A stretch of DNA of 64,000 nt. Origin: Brevibacillus agri (GTDB taxonomy: Bacteria > Bacillota > Bacilli > Brevibacillales > Brevibacillaceae). The stretch is from positions 2,410,001-2,474,000 of the forward strand of contig NZ_CP026363.1 of assembly GCF_004117055.1 (NCBI RefSeq), given 5' to 3'. The notes below the pieces were generated by a model. That model worked only from the letters and a program-made list of their open reading frames with translations, did no database searches and was not told the origin of the DNA. Position numbers and translations under genes: made by a program. This document shows positions 43,282 through 52,080 of this stretch, piece after piece. Numbering within the stretch: the stretch's first letter is position 1; each line of letters begins with the position of its first letter.

Positions 43282-43899
43282 ATGAAGCTGTACGACATAT
43301 CTCGCCCGCTAACGGCAGCTACGCCGACCTGGCCAGGTGATACCGCTTATCGTTATACCGTAAACTGGCCGAAGGCAGAGAGCGGCTCTGTCAATGTAGG
43401 AAAGCTCGTGATGAGCATCCATACGGGGACACATGTAGATGCTCCTTTTCATTTTGACGATGCGGGCAAAAAGACGCTTGAATTGCCGCTCGATCTGTAT
43501 GTGGGAGCGGCGCGAGTCGTAGATGTGTCGGGACGCGCGAGCATTGGCGCTGACGATTTGGCGGGAGTCGATCTGTCAGGCGTGACGCGTTTGCTGCTGA
43601 AAACGTTGTCGTGGTCCGACCCCGAGCAGTTTCCCGCAGAGATATGCTACCTTCGCCCTGATTTGCCGCCGTATTTGGCCGAGAGAGGCATCCGGCTGCT
43701 CGGCGTGGATGTGCCTTCTGTCGACCCGCTGGCCAGCAAGGAGCTGCCCGCTCATCACGGCTTGCACCAGAATGGCATCTATATTTTGGAAGGACTTTTG
43801 CTGGACGCGATCGAGCCTGGCGACTACGAGCTGATTGCCCTGCCGCTCGCCCTGGCCGATGCCGATGGCAGCCCGGTCCGCGCCATCCTCCGCCGCTAA
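43282..43899 (+). CDS. kynB: Kynurenine formamidase (arylformamidase)
   Basis: 205 residues of the bacterial metal-dependent cyclase family. YDISRPLTAATPTWPGDTAY, the metal motif HTGTHVDAPFHF, LELPLDLYVGAARVVDVSG and GIRLLGVDVPSVDPLASKEL match KynB closely. It hydrolyses N-formylkynurenine to kynurenine and formate. No kynA or kynU is in the window. The ATG has GGGAGGAATCGAC upstream and its own promoter. Confidence 0.85.
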   Translation: MKLYDISRPLTAATPTWPGDTAYRYTVNWPKAESGSVNVGKLVMSIHTGTHVDAPFHFDDAGKKTLELPLDLYVGAARVVDVSGRASIGADDLAGVDLSGVTRLLLKTLSWSDPEQFPAEICYLRPDLPPYLAERGIRLLGVDVPSVDPLASKELPAHHGLHQNGIYILEGLLLDAIEPGDYELIALPLALADADGSPVRAILRR

Positions 43900-43977
43900 A
43901 GCGAAGACAGACGAAAAACCGTCCATACCGGGAAGGGGCATGCACGGTTCTTCTGTGCCTTTATCTCAACTTACGCC

Positions 43978-45180
43978 CTACGTGATTTGCAAAAGAGGGG
44001 AAGTTTTCTCGATGACATCCCAGTTCATGCCGCGCGCCTTCAGCCGCTCCAAAAACGGGATCGGGTCGATCAGCTCGGGCGGGATGCAGCCTGTTATGGT
44101 AAGCAGCCCCTCTGCCATCATGTCTACGGCAACGACAGGCGGGATGCCGGTTTGCCAGATCGTTGCCTGAAACTCGGTTTTTTGGAAAACCTCGTCATGA
44201 TTGGCGATCGTGTAGACGTAAACTTCTTTTCGCTTGTTATCCTTTCTGCCTTTGACGAGCGCGCCGACACTCGAATAGCCGTGAATTTTTCCGGCGAGGT
44301 CAACGGGCTTCGGCATGGTCGTGACGACGACGTCGCGCGGGGCGACGCGCACCCCTTTTACTTCAATTTCCTCGTCGCTGTCCAGCCCCAAATAGCGCAA
44401 TACTTTCAACGTATTGACAAACTCCGGGTGCAGGGCGTACTTGAAGTCGACGTATTTGCAGCCTTTTGCTCGCCCAATCGTCTCGCCGAGCGTGGTTGCT
44501 TCTTCATGCTCCACGTTGTAGCAGTCCAGCCAGCCGATCGGCTCTGGAAATTCAAATTCTTCCTTGTTGGCAAAAGGGGTAGGAAAGTACTGCTCGCCTT
44601 TGGAGGCGGTCCAGTAGTTCGGCTTCGCGAGGCATTCCTGAATGGCTGTCTGCGGGCTGAAATACGAGCAAAAGCCGTCGTAATCGACGACAGAATTATC
44701 TCCGTCCCGAATCAAGATCGCGTCCACTTCATCGAGCGCATCGACGGCGTAACGCGCAGCGATGTTGGAAAAACCGGGATCGCAGCCAAGTCCCATAATC
44801 CCCAAAATTCCCGCTTTCCGAAAACGGTCGTTCCAGGAAAGCTGCTTTTGCAGCCATTGCGGACCGCAGGAAGCTGTGTCAATATAGTGCGTTCTTGTGT
44901 GCAGACAAGCCTCCATGACAGCGAGGTTGTTTTCTGGCAAGCCAATATGCAATAAAAGGTCAATGTCGCCCAAAATGGATCGTACGCTGGATACGTCACG
45001 GGCATCCACGCGTTTTACCTGGATATCGACATCCGTCTCCCGGCGCAACTCCTGAGCCAGCTCTGCCGCAGGGCCGATGGAGATGTCAGCCAGCACCAGC
45101 TTGGTTACAAACCGGGATTTGATAAGCTCACACGCGCTTACTTGTCCGACTCCGCCTACTCCTAAGATTGCGACTCGCAT
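43978..45180 (-). CDS. Saccharopine dehydrogenase family protein
   Basis: 400 residues, intact. An N-terminal NAD(P)-binding fold (RVAILGVGGVGQVSACELIK, VLADISIGPAAELA) is followed by the alpha/beta domain with YIDTASCGPQW, GLGCDPGFSNIAARYAVDAL and YCNVEHEEATTLGE-like segments. The family includes saccharopine dehydrogenase and carboxynorspermidine synthase; substrate cannot be decided here. The ATG has GGGAGGAGGACTCT upstream. A 37-codon open frame with a strong ribosome binding site lies 28 bases upstream. Confidence 0.85.
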   Translation of the reverse strand: MRVAILGVGGVGQVSACELIKSRFVTKLVLADISIGPAAELAQELRRETDVDIQVKRVDARDVSSVRSILGDIDLLLHIGLPENNLAVMEACLHTRTHYIDTASCGPQWLQKQLSWNDRFRKAGILGIMGLGCDPGFSNIAARYAVDALDEVDAILIRDGDNSVVDYDGFCSYFSPQTAIQECLAKPNYWTASKGEQYFPTPFANKEEFEFPEPIGWLDCYNVEHEEATTLGETIGRAKGCKYVDFKYALHPEFVNTLKVLRYLGLDSDEEIEVKGVRVAPRDVVVTTMPKPVDLAGKIHGYSSVGALVKGRKDNKRKEVYVYTIANHDEVFQKTEFQATIWQTGIPPVVAVDMMAEGLLTITGCIPPELIDPIPFLERLKARGMNWDVIEKTSPLLQIT

Positions 45181-45208
45181 AGAGTCCTCCTCCCTGGTGA
45201 CAAATCTG

Positions 45209-45322
45209 CTATCTTCGCATTCGGAACAGCCATTTTTGCAAAAATAACGAAACAGACGAGGGGCGATTCACTCCCGCCATTACATCATCAATGGGCTCGC
45301 GGGGACGCAAGCAAAGCATCAT
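45209..45322 (-). CDS. Small 37-residue open frame before the saccharopine-dehydrogenase-like gene
   Basis: MMLCLRPREPIDDVMAGVNR is the first half of the product; the rest is basic with no motif. An excellent AAAAGGAGG lies 6 bases from the ATG. It ends 28 bases before the dehydrogenase start, so it may be a leader peptide or a tiny protein. No family is recognised. Confidence 0.5.
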   Translation of the reverse strand: MMLCLRPREPIDDVMAGVNRPSSVSLFLQKWLFRMRR

Positions 45323-45549
45323 GGGAAACCTCCTTTTTAGGTGCTGGGATGTTCACCTGCCATGCAAGATAGCAAGGTGGATAGTACATGTATATGAACC
45401 GTTCCTCACGTCCCATGCGCGACAGCGTGCGATCAAAAACAATTCTTTGCAGGTGTTTTGCTTGATAAAGTGGCCGTTTTCTCTAATAATAACGGTGTGT
45501 ACCTACGATGCATTCAGCATGGCAAGCGTACGGAAGGAAGGAAACGCAT

Positions 45550-47049
45550 ATGGAACCGATGAGCTTTGTCCTTTTTGGTGCTACAGGAGATTTGGCGAAA
45601 CGCAAAATTTTTCCGGCGTTGTTTAATTTATATGTCGATAAAAAGCTGCCTGCTGCCTTTTCCATTGTCGGAGTGGGCAGGAGAGCATGGTCTGATACGG
45701 CGTTTATCCAAAGTGTAGAGCAGTCCATCCGGGAGTTTTCCCGTCGCCACGAGATCGACCAGGCGGTGCTTGCACCATTTTTGGCGGCGTTCTCGTATGT
45801 GGCAGTCGATGTGACGGATGCTGCGGGATACGCGTCGTTGCTTGAGCGGGTGGAGCAGCGGGAAAAGGAGTTCAACCTCCCGCAAAACCGGATGTTTTAT
45901 TTGTCGGTGGCGCCCGAGTATTTTGAAGTGATTGCGGCCAACATCCAGGAGAGCGGACTCGGCTCTCCACAGGGCTGGAAGCGCCTGATTATCGAAAAGC
46001 CGTTTGGGCGCGACCTGCAATCGGCCGAAGACTTGAATCAGAAGCTGACGAAAGCTTTTACCGAAGAAGAAATTTACCGCATCGATCATTATTTGGGCAA
46101 GGCCATGGTGCAAAATCTGGAGGCGCTGGAGTTCGCCAACCCTGTGTTTGCCGCGCTGTGGAACAATCGGCACATCGCAAACGTGCAGATTACAGCCAGC
46201 GAGACGGTCGGAGTGGAAGAAAGGGCAGGCTTTTACGAGCAGGCCGGAGCACTCCGCGACATGGTGCAAAACCACATGCTGCAAATGCTGATGATGGTCG
46301 CCATGCACATCCCCAAGCGGATTACGGCAACCGATATTCGGGCACAAAAGCGCAAGGTGATGGAGGCAGTGCGGCCGCTGAAAATAGAAGAGGTGGCGCA
46401 AAACGTCGTGCGCGCCCAGTACAGTGCCGGGCAAATCGGGGAGACGCCTGTTGTTGGCTACCGGGACGAGCCGGGGGTATCGCCTGCGTCCATGACGGAA
46501 ACGTATATCGCAGCGCGCGTTTGGATCGACGACCCGTTTTGGAGAGGCGTGCCTTTTTACATTCGCACAGGAAAGCGGCTGAAGGAAAAAGCGACCCGCA
46601 TCGTCATCGAATTCAAAAACCCTTTGGAGCGGCTGTACCGGGAGCAGCAAGAAAAGACATTGCCCAACCTGCTCATCATCAACGTCCATCCCGAAGAAGG
46701 AATCGCCTTGCAGTTGAATAGTAAGAATCCGGCCAATAGCGGAAAAATTGAGCCTGTCACGGTTGACTTCAGCGCAGGCCACCAGGACGTGCCAGAGGCG
46801 TACGAACGACTGCTGTTCGATGCGCTGCGCGGCGATTCCACTTACTTCGCCCACTGGAACGAAGTGCGGCTGTCGTGGAAATGGGTGGAGCCGATCCTTG
46901 CCGCCTTCGAACGCAATCTCGTTCCGCTCGTCTCGTATGAGGCAGGTTCACACGGTCCGGAGGCCGCGCGTGATTTGCTTCGGGAAGAAGGATTTTCCTG
47001 GTGGCTAGATCATGTAGAAGAACGTGAGCTGGAGCCAGTGCATCGGTAG
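45550..47049 (+). CDS. zwf: Glucose-6-phosphate 1-dehydrogenase
   Basis: 499 residues, normal length. The NADP loop MSFVLFGATGDLAKRKIFPA is at the N-terminus. RLIIEKPFGRDLQSAEDLNQ and the active-site motif YRIDHYLGKAMVQNL follow, and PFYIRTGKRLKEKATRIVIE near the middle of the C-terminal domain. It opens the oxidative pentose phosphate pathway. The ATG at 45550 has AAGGAAGG upstream. No pgl or gnd lies beside it here. Confidence 0.97.
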   Translation: MEPMSFVLFGATGDLAKRKIFPALFNLYVDKKLPAAFSIVGVGRRAWSDTAFIQSVEQSIREFSRRHEIDQAVLAPFLAAFSYVAVDVTDAAGYASLLERVEQREKEFNLPQNRMFYLSVAPEYFEVIAANIQESGLGSPQGWKRLIIEKPFGRDLQSAEDLNQKLTKAFTEEEIYRIDHYLGKAMVQNLEALEFANPVFAALWNNRHIANVQITASETVGVEERAGFYEQAGALRDMVQNHMLQMLMMVAMHIPKRITATDIRAQKRKVMEAVRPLKIEEVAQNVVRAQYSAGQIGETPVVGYRDEPGVSPASMTETYIAARVWIDDPFWRGVPFYIRTGKRLKEKATRIVIEFKNPLERLYREQQEKTLPNLLIINVHPEEGIALQLNSKNPANSGKIEPVTVDFSAGHQDVPEAYERLLFDALRGDSTYFAHWNEVRLSWKWVEPILAAFERNLVPLVSYEAGSHGPEAARDLLREEGFSWWLDHVEERELEPVHR

Positions 47050-47187
47050 TGTGTGCAGAGGGAGTGTCGGGCGCACGAGCGAAAAGGCTACGTGCCCAAC
47101 CCGGCCCCTTCGACCAGCCAGCGAAAAACTGCCTGCAAATCCCACGACTTTCGGCCAATCAGCCCAAAAACAAGGGGGAAGCGATTC

Positions 47188-48240
47188 ATGCGATTTGGCG
47201 TAATCGGTACCAACTGGATTACAGAAGAGCTCATCCAGGCAGGCCATACGGTAGAGGGCTTTTCCCTGCAAGCTGTTTGCTCGCGAACGCTCGAGCGCGC
47301 CAAGGAATTTGCGGCCAAGTTCGCGGCTCCTTTTTTCTACACGAATCCCGCAGAGATGGCGGCGAGCGGACAAATCGACGCCGTCTACATTGCCAGCCCC
47401 AATTGCTTTCATGCCGAGCAGGCCATCCTGTGCATGAGCTTGGGGCTGCACGTCTTGTGCGAAAAGCCGCTCGCCTCGAATGCGGACGAAGTAGAGGCGA
47501 TGCTTGCGGCGGCGAAAAAGCATGATGTTCTGCTCATGGAAGCGGTCAAATCGACCCTCGTGCCGAACTTTTTTACGATTCAGGACCATTTGCCCAAGCT
47601 GGGGAAAATTCGCCGCTTCATCGCCAGCAATTGCCAGTATTCCTCCCGTTACGATGCGTATCGCGCGGGCGAGGTGCTGCGGGCTTTTGACCCGGCTTAC
47701 TCCAGCGGAGCCTTGATGGATATCGGGATTTACTGTCTCTATCCGGCAATCGTTCTGTTTGGCAAGCCGGAGCAGGTCAAGGCAGAAGGAGTTGTGCTGG
47801 CGTCAGGGGTAGACGGAGAAGGCAGCATTCTTTTGAAGTACGAAGAGATGGACGCCATCCTCAGCTTTTCCAAGATTACCACCTCCTATCAGCCAGCGGA
47901 AATCCAGGGGGAGGACGCCACGATGGTGATCGATAAAATCAATCACCTGACGCGCATCGAGATTCGCTACCGAGACGGCAGGATCGAGGATGTGACCAGG
48001 CCCCAGACGCCGAAGGCGATGCACTACGAAATCAGGGAGTTTATCCGGCTGGCTTCGGCGGGCGCCAGAGAGTCGGCGACCAATTCACATGCAGCCTCCC
48101 GATTGACGATGGAAGTCATGGACGAAGCGAGAAGGCAAATCGGCGTCGTCTTCCCGGCCGATTTGCGGCGCGGAAGCAAGCATCCGGAGACAGGGAAGAA
48201 CGAACAAAACAGGGAGGCGAAACGCGATGAAAATGTTTGA
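47188..48240 (+). CDS. Gfo/Idh/MocA family oxidoreductase
   Basis: 350 residues. The N-terminal Rossmann fold (MRFGVIGTNWITEELIQAGH) leads into IDAVYIASPNCFHAEQAILC and the catalytic lysine motif LHVLCEKPLASNADEVEAML, with the second-domain GALMDIGIYCLYPAIVLFG. It is an NAD(P)-linked sugar or polyol oxidoreductase; substrate unknown. The ATG at 47188 has GGGGGAAG upstream. Its 3' end overlaps the cyclase gene by 14 bases, so the two are coupled. Confidence 0.88.
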   Translation: MRFGVIGTNWITEELIQAGHTVEGFSLQAVCSRTLERAKEFAAKFAAPFFYTNPAEMAASGQIDAVYIASPNCFHAEQAILCMSLGLHVLCEKPLASNADEVEAMLAAAKKHDVLLMEAVKSTLVPNFFTIQDHLPKLGKIRRFIASNCQYSSRYDAYRAGEVLRAFDPAYSSGALMDIGIYCLYPAIVLFGKPEQVKAEGVVLASGVDGEGSILLKYEEMDAILSFSKITTSYQPAEIQGEDATMVIDKINHLTRIEIRYRDGRIEDVTRPQTPKAMHYEIREFIRLASAGARESATNSHAASRLTMEVMDEARRQIGVVFPADLRRGSKHPETGKNEQNREAKRDENV

Positions 48241-48847
48241 TGTGACCGCACCTATTTTTGAAGGGATGACGGTGTACAAAAACAAGCCGGAAAAGCAGCC
48301 GAAGATTTTGTCTGCAACAAACGGCTACGTGACCGAGTCGAGAATCGACATGGATGTGCATTCTGGCACACATGTGGACGCGCCGCTGCACATGGTGAAG
48401 GACGGGGAGACGTTTGAAAGCATTTCGCTGGAAAAGCTGGTAGGAAACTGCCGCGTACTCGACCTGACGCATGTGGAAGACAAGATCGGGCGAGCCGAGC
48501 TGGAAGGTTACGACATTGCGTCGGGAGAGTTTGTCCTGTTTCAAACGAAAAATTCGTGGGAGGATGCTTTTTCGTTCGAGTTCGTCTATTTGGCACAAGA
48601 CGGCGCAGCGTATTTGGCGGAAAAAGGCGTGCGCGGTGTCGGCACGGATGCATTGGGGATTGAGCGCAGCCAGGAAGGACACCCAACCCACAAAACGTTG
48701 TTTGGCGCAGGCGTGATCGTGATTGAGGGCTTGCGGCTTCGCGAGGTGCCCGCAGGAAAATACTTCATGGTTGCTGCCCCGTTAAAGCTGGTCGGCACAG
48801 ACGCTGCTCCGGCAAGGGTGCTGTTGTTTGAGGGCTGGCAGGGATGA
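48227..48847 (+). CDS. Cyclase/arylformamidase family protein
   Basis: 206 residues of the same metal-dependent cyclase family as the gene at 43282. It shows MFDVTAPIFEGMTVYKNKPE, the metal motif HSGTHVDAPLHM and GVRGVGTDALGIERSQEGHP. It differs enough (no WPGD segment) that the substrate may not be formylkynurenine. The ATG has GGAGGCGAAACGCG upstream and overlaps the oxidoreductase gene. Confidence 0.82.
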   Translation: MKMFDVTAPIFEGMTVYKNKPEKQPKILSATNGYVTESRIDMDVHSGTHVDAPLHMVKDGETFESISLEKLVGNCRVLDLTHVEDKIGRAELEGYDIASGEFVLFQTKNSWEDAFSFEFVYLAQDGAAYLAEKGVRGVGTDALGIERSQEGHPTHKTLFGAGVIVIEGLRLREVPAGKYFMVAAPLKLVGTDAAPARVLLFEGWQG

Positions 48848-49063
48848 AGGTAAATAAAGCGTTCGCAGGGGGGAGCTGCGGGTTCGGGTACGGGTTCGGG
48901 CACGGATACGTATGCCCAACTGCTTTGCGCGACAGAGGGTCTGGCTTGCTATCCCTTTAAAACGGCCGTGATGTTACCACAGAGCATCTGAAAACCGGAT
49001 GCTCTAAGAAAAGGCCAGACAGCAAAGGAATGACCGTTCCCAAAATCAAAGGAGGCGAAAAGC

Positions 49064-49579
49064 ATGCCAAGTCGACCAAATCGCGAGGAATACGGGGAGT
49101 ATTTTGCCTACTATGTCGAGCAAGTGCCAGAAGGCGAGTTGACAGCCGTACTGGCGAAGCAACTGGCGCAGACCGTCGAGATGTATGCCGGGCTTACCGA
49201 GGCGCAAGCGGAGTATCGCTACGCGCCGGGCAAATGGACCGTAAAAGAAGTGTTGGGGCATCTGATCGATACGGAGCGGATTATGAGCTACCGCTTGCTG
49301 CGAATTGCCCGGGGAGATCAGACACCGCTCGTCGGATTTGACGAAAATGCGTATGTTGCGCAAGCTTTTTTTCAGAAACGCGACCTGGCCGATTTGCTCG
49401 AAGAATATCAGGCTGTTCGGCAGTCGACGCGCGCTCTGTTGCGGGGAGTGGCAGAGGAGGCGTGGACGCGAACAGGGACGGCCAACGGCAACAAACTGTC
49501 CGCACGCACTTTGGCCTATGTCATTGCCGGGCATGAGGCCCATCACTGTCGCATATTGCGGGAAAGGTATTCACTGTAG
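49064..49579 (+). CDS. DinB family protein (YfiT/BstA-like)
   Basis: 171 residues, four-helix DinB fold. YRYAPGKWTVKEVLGHLIDT carries the first metal histidine, and VIAGHEAHHCRILRERY the other two. Members include bacillithiol transferases and metal-dependent hydrolases of Firmicutes. The ATG has AAAGGAGG upstream. A perfect hairpin with arms AGAGCATC/GATGCTCT lies about 70 bases upstream. Confidence 0.82.
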   Translation: MPSRPNREEYGEYFAYYVEQVPEGELTAVLAKQLAQTVEMYAGLTEAQAEYRYAPGKWTVKEVLGHLIDTERIMSYRLLRIARGDQTPLVGFDENAYVAQAFFQKRDLADLLEEYQAVRQSTRALLRGVAEEAWTRTGTANGNKLSARTLAYVIAGHEAHHCRILRERYSL

Positions 49580-49696
49580 ACGGTATGCAAAAGCGAACCG
49601 CGTTGATTTGATTCGTCCCTTTCGCTTGTTTATTCTACCATTTTCAGGAAAAGTAGAATAGAATGGTAGTAACGATTTGCAAAATTGCATACGGGG

Positions 49697-49872
49697 GAAC
49701 AGGTTCCTTGCGGCGATTCGCTGCTAAGGATAATAGGGAAGCTCGGTGCAAATCCGACACGGTCCCGCCACTGTAAGAGGGGAGTTTCGCGCACACAGGC
49801 CACTTGTCCAGCCGCTGGACAGGGAAGGCAGCGCCAGACGATGATCCCGAAGTCAGGAGACCTGCCTGTTTC
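49697..49872 (+). ncRNA. Cobalamin (B12) riboswitch
   Basis: The B12 box GCCACTG is at 49767-49773. GGAAGCTCGGTGCAAATCCG, the CCCGCCACTGTAAGAGG core, GGGAAGGC and the GATGATCCCGAAGTCAGGAG segment all follow in canonical order. The closing helix pairs GAACAGG (49697-49703) with CCTGTTTC (49865-49872). A terminator lies at 49961-50015, so control is probably transcriptional. Confidence 0.95.
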
Positions 49873-49960
49873 AACAACACTGATGGACCTACGGGAGATA
49901 GGGAGGTGTTAGAGGACTCGCCATACTGGCAAACGGACAAGGATGTCTATTGCTTGCCTG

Positions 49961-50015
49961 CGCATTTTCTAACGATCGGATCTCGTTTCGATCAGTAGAA
50001 AATGCGTCTTTTGTT
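49961..50015 (+). terminator. Terminator of the cobalamin riboswitch
   Basis: CGCATTTTCTA and TAGAAAATGCG form a perfect 11-bp stem with an inner GATCG/CGATC stem, followed by TCTTTTGTTTT. Confidence 0.85.
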
Positions 50016-50071
50016 TTGGGGAGAGGAAATCGGCGCTGATTGACCGTGAGCAACTCAAAGGAGGGAGCAGC

Positions 50072-50203
50072 ATGGTTCAGCTTTTCATCTGTCAATGGTG
50101 CGGTTATGTCGAAGAACGAGAGCTGTCGGGGGAAAGCGAGGAAGGGCTGGTCCGTTGCGTTTGCTGCAGTACGGAGGAAGTCGAAAGCGTTTTTGCCAGG
50201 TGA
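50072..50203 (+). CDS. 43-residue zinc-ribbon miniprotein under the cobalamin riboswitch
   Basis: The peptide opens MVQLFICQWCGYVEERELSG and ends with RCVCCSTEEVESVFAR. It has two C-x-x-C knuckles about 20 residues apart, a minimal zinc ribbon. The ATG sits behind AAAGGAGGGAG, 57 bases after the riboswitch terminator, with no other gene before the next promoter. It therefore seems to be the sole target of the riboswitch. I know no named family for it; similar small zinc-ribbon proteins in Bacillus are uncharacterised. Confidence 0.75.
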   Translation: MVQLFICQWCGYVEERELSGESEEGLVRCVCCSTEEVESVFAR

Positions 50204-50299
50204 AGGCGACCGTACATTCGGAACGGTTGTCCCGTTTTTGGCCGTATCTGAACCGTTTCTGACCGCATCTAGCCTGGTTAAAAACGAAAAAGAATTTTG

Positions 50300-50328
50300 T
50301 TGACGAATGCTTTGGAATTTCTTAGAAT
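50300..50328 (+). promoter_or_regulatory. Sigma-A promoter of the hom leader
   Basis: TTGACG and TAGAAT are 17 bases apart, 20 bases before the first SAM riboswitch. Confidence 0.75.
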
Positions 50329-50348
50329 AGGCTCAACAGCAAACAAAG

Positions 50349-50456
50349 TTCTTATCCAGAGAGGTGGAGGGTCTGGCCCGATGAAGCCCGGCAACCGTTG
50401 CGTAGTGCGACAAGGTGCCAATTCCTGCGGGGCGTTTTCGTTCCGAAAGATAAGAA
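50349..50456 (+). ncRNA. SAM-I (S-box) riboswitch 1
   Basis: TTCTTATCCAGAGAGGTGGA, TGGCCCGATGAAGCCCGGCA, AAGGTGCCAATTCCTGCGG and GAAAGATAAGAA appear in order. The closing helix P1 pairs TTCTTATC with GATAAGAA. It has its own terminator at 50483-50511. Confidence 0.95.
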
Positions 50457-50482
50457 GCGGGTACATCGTAGCAGTTATGACG

Positions 50483-50511
50483 AACCTTCTTCTTAGCGAA
50501 GAAGGTTTTTT
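50483..50511 (+). terminator. Terminator of SAM riboswitch 1
   Basis: AACCTTCTTC and GAAGAAGGTT form a perfect 10-bp stem, followed by a T run. Confidence 0.92.
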
Positions 50512-50600
50512 GATGTTTCCGCTCAACAAAGGCTTTCTTTTCCAATAAGCTTTTCGCTTGGCCGCTTTCTCGACGAGAAAGAGCAAAAATTCATAGTTTT

Positions 50601-50708
50601 CTTTATCCAGAGAGGCGGAGGGACTGGCCCGATGAAGCCCGGCAACCGTCACACAGCTTGTGACAAGGTGCCAATTCCTGCAGGGCGGAAGCGTCCTGGG
50701 AGATAAGG
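50601..50708 (+). ncRNA. SAM-I (S-box) riboswitch 2
   Basis: A second complete S-box: CTTTATCCAGAGAGGCGGAG, TGGCCCGATGAAGCCCGGCA, AAGGTGCCAATTCCTGCAG and GGGAGATAAGG. It differs from the first mainly in the P3 arm (GTCACA/TGTGAC). A separate terminator follows at 50731-50758. Confidence 0.95.
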
Positions 50709-50730
50709 AGAAGGATTTCGTTGATGCCAA

Positions 50731-50758
50731 AACCTTCTTCTTAGCGGGAAGGTTTTTT
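50731..50758 (+). terminator. Terminator of SAM riboswitch 2
   Basis: AACCTTC and GAAGGTT pair around a 10-base loop, followed by a T run, 35 bases before the hom start. Confidence 0.88.
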
Positions 50759-50792
50759 CTTTTTACGAAAATATTGCTATGAGGTGGTAGAA

Positions 50793-52055
50793 ATGAGCGC
50801 AGGTGTAGTCAAGGTAGGGCTGCTTGGATTGGGAACAGTAGGGGGCGGCGTCATCAAGACGATTCGTTCGCAGCAGGAGAAGATGGCTGCGAGATTGGGC
50901 AAGCGAATCGAAATTGTCAAAGCATTGGTCCGCGATTCGGAAAAAGAACGGGCCGTTCAGGTAGATCCCGCGCTTTTGACCACGGATTTTGAGGACGTGT
51001 TGAAAAGCGATGTGGACATTGTCGTCGAGGTGATGGGGGGCGTCGAGCCGACGTATGACTACGTCCGTGCCTTGATCGAAAAAGGCTGCCACGTGGTGAC
51101 GGCGAACAAGGAGCTGCTTGCCAAACGCGGCACAGAGTTGGTCGATCTGGCAAACCGGCATCAGGTCCATCTGGCCTATGAGGCGAGCGTGGCAGGCGGC
51201 ATCCCGATTTTGAGCGTGCTGCGACAGTTTTTGCGCACGAACGATATTCAAGGAGTGCGCGGCATTCTCAACGGTACGACGAACTTCATCCTGACGAAAA
51301 TGGAAGCGGAGCAGCTCCCCTATCAGGAAGTGTTGAAGCAAGCGCAGGAGCTGGGGTATGCGGAAGCCGATCCGCGCTCTGACGTGGAAGGATTCGACGC
51401 GATGTACAAACTGTACATTCTCGCGCAGCTTGTGTACGGAGAATCGCTGCCGCTTGCAAATGTCGTGCGCAAAGGGATTGCCGATTTGTCTCCTGGTCAC
51501 ATCCGTATCGCAAACGAGCTGGGCTACCGGATCAAGCTGATTGCCCAGGCGCACAAAACAGAGCAAGGAATCCGGCTCTCGGTTCAGCCGACCATGCTGC
51601 CTGTCGCTCATCCGCTGGCGCAAATTCAGGATGCTTTCAACGCTGTTCAGCTTTCCGGAAACATCGTAGGCGATCTGCTGTTTACGGGCAGAGGCGCAGG
51701 CGAGCTGCCGACGGCAAGCGCCGTTGTCGAGGATTTGGCTTATTTGTTGACGCAGCCGTTTACCCCGCATCCGGCCTGGAAGGAAAAAACGGCCGAAGCG
51801 CAGCCGAGTCAATGGCAGGACGAGCGCGTGCTGTGTTATCTCGAAGGCTCATGTCTCGCTGCGACGCCTGATCGCGTCCTGCATTTCTTGCGCGAGGCGG
51901 GCGTGACGGTGACGAAGCTGAAAGTCCAATTCGATCTGGGCGGAGTATTGCGCGCGGGGTTGATCGTAACAGGGATTCGCGAAGAGCACGAGGAAGTGCT
52001 GAAAAGCGATTTTGGCCTGTCCGTCCGCTGCTTCCCGCTGCTGGAAACGGCATAA
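50793..52055 (+). CDS. hom: Homoserine dehydrogenase
   Basis: 420 residues. KVGLLGLGTVGGGVIKTIRS is the NAD(P) loop, VTANKELLAKRGTELVDLA and EASVAGGIPILSVLRQFLRT carry active-site residues, and GTTNFILTKMEAEQLPYQE plus EADPRSDVEGFDAMYKLYIL complete the family. The C-terminal 90 residues are an ACT-type domain for feedback control. The ATG has GAGGTGG upstream. Two S-boxes before it tie its expression to low S-adenosylmethionine, which implies a main role in methionine supply. Confidence 0.96.
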   Translation: MSAGVVKVGLLGLGTVGGGVIKTIRSQQEKMAARLGKRIEIVKALVRDSEKERAVQVDPALLTTDFEDVLKSDVDIVVEVMGGVEPTYDYVRALIEKGCHVVTANKELLAKRGTELVDLANRHQVHLAYEASVAGGIPILSVLRQFLRTNDIQGVRGILNGTTNFILTKMEAEQLPYQEVLKQAQELGYAEADPRSDVEGFDAMYKLYILAQLVYGESLPLANVVRKGIADLSPGHIRIANELGYRIKLIAQAHKTEQGIRLSVQPTMLPVAHPLAQIQDAFNAVQLSGNIVGDLLFTGRGAGELPTASAVVEDLAYLLTQPFTPHPAWKEKTAEAQPSQWQDERVLCYLEGSCLAATPDRVLHFLREAGVTVTKLKVQFDLGGVLRAGLIVTGIREEHEEVLKSDFGLSVRCFPLLETA

Positions 52056-52080
52056 CCCGAAAAAGCGGCGCAAAAGAAAA

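Noticed and set aside
48860..48905. GGGTTCGGGTAC-type short repeats after the second cyclase gene
   Set aside because: Only two imperfect copies, no structure or gene; probably chance or a relic.
49635..49669. CTACCATT ... AATGGTAG dyad before the cobalamin riboswitch
   Set aside because: Arms are short and 19 bases apart; it may be an operator but nothing else supports it.
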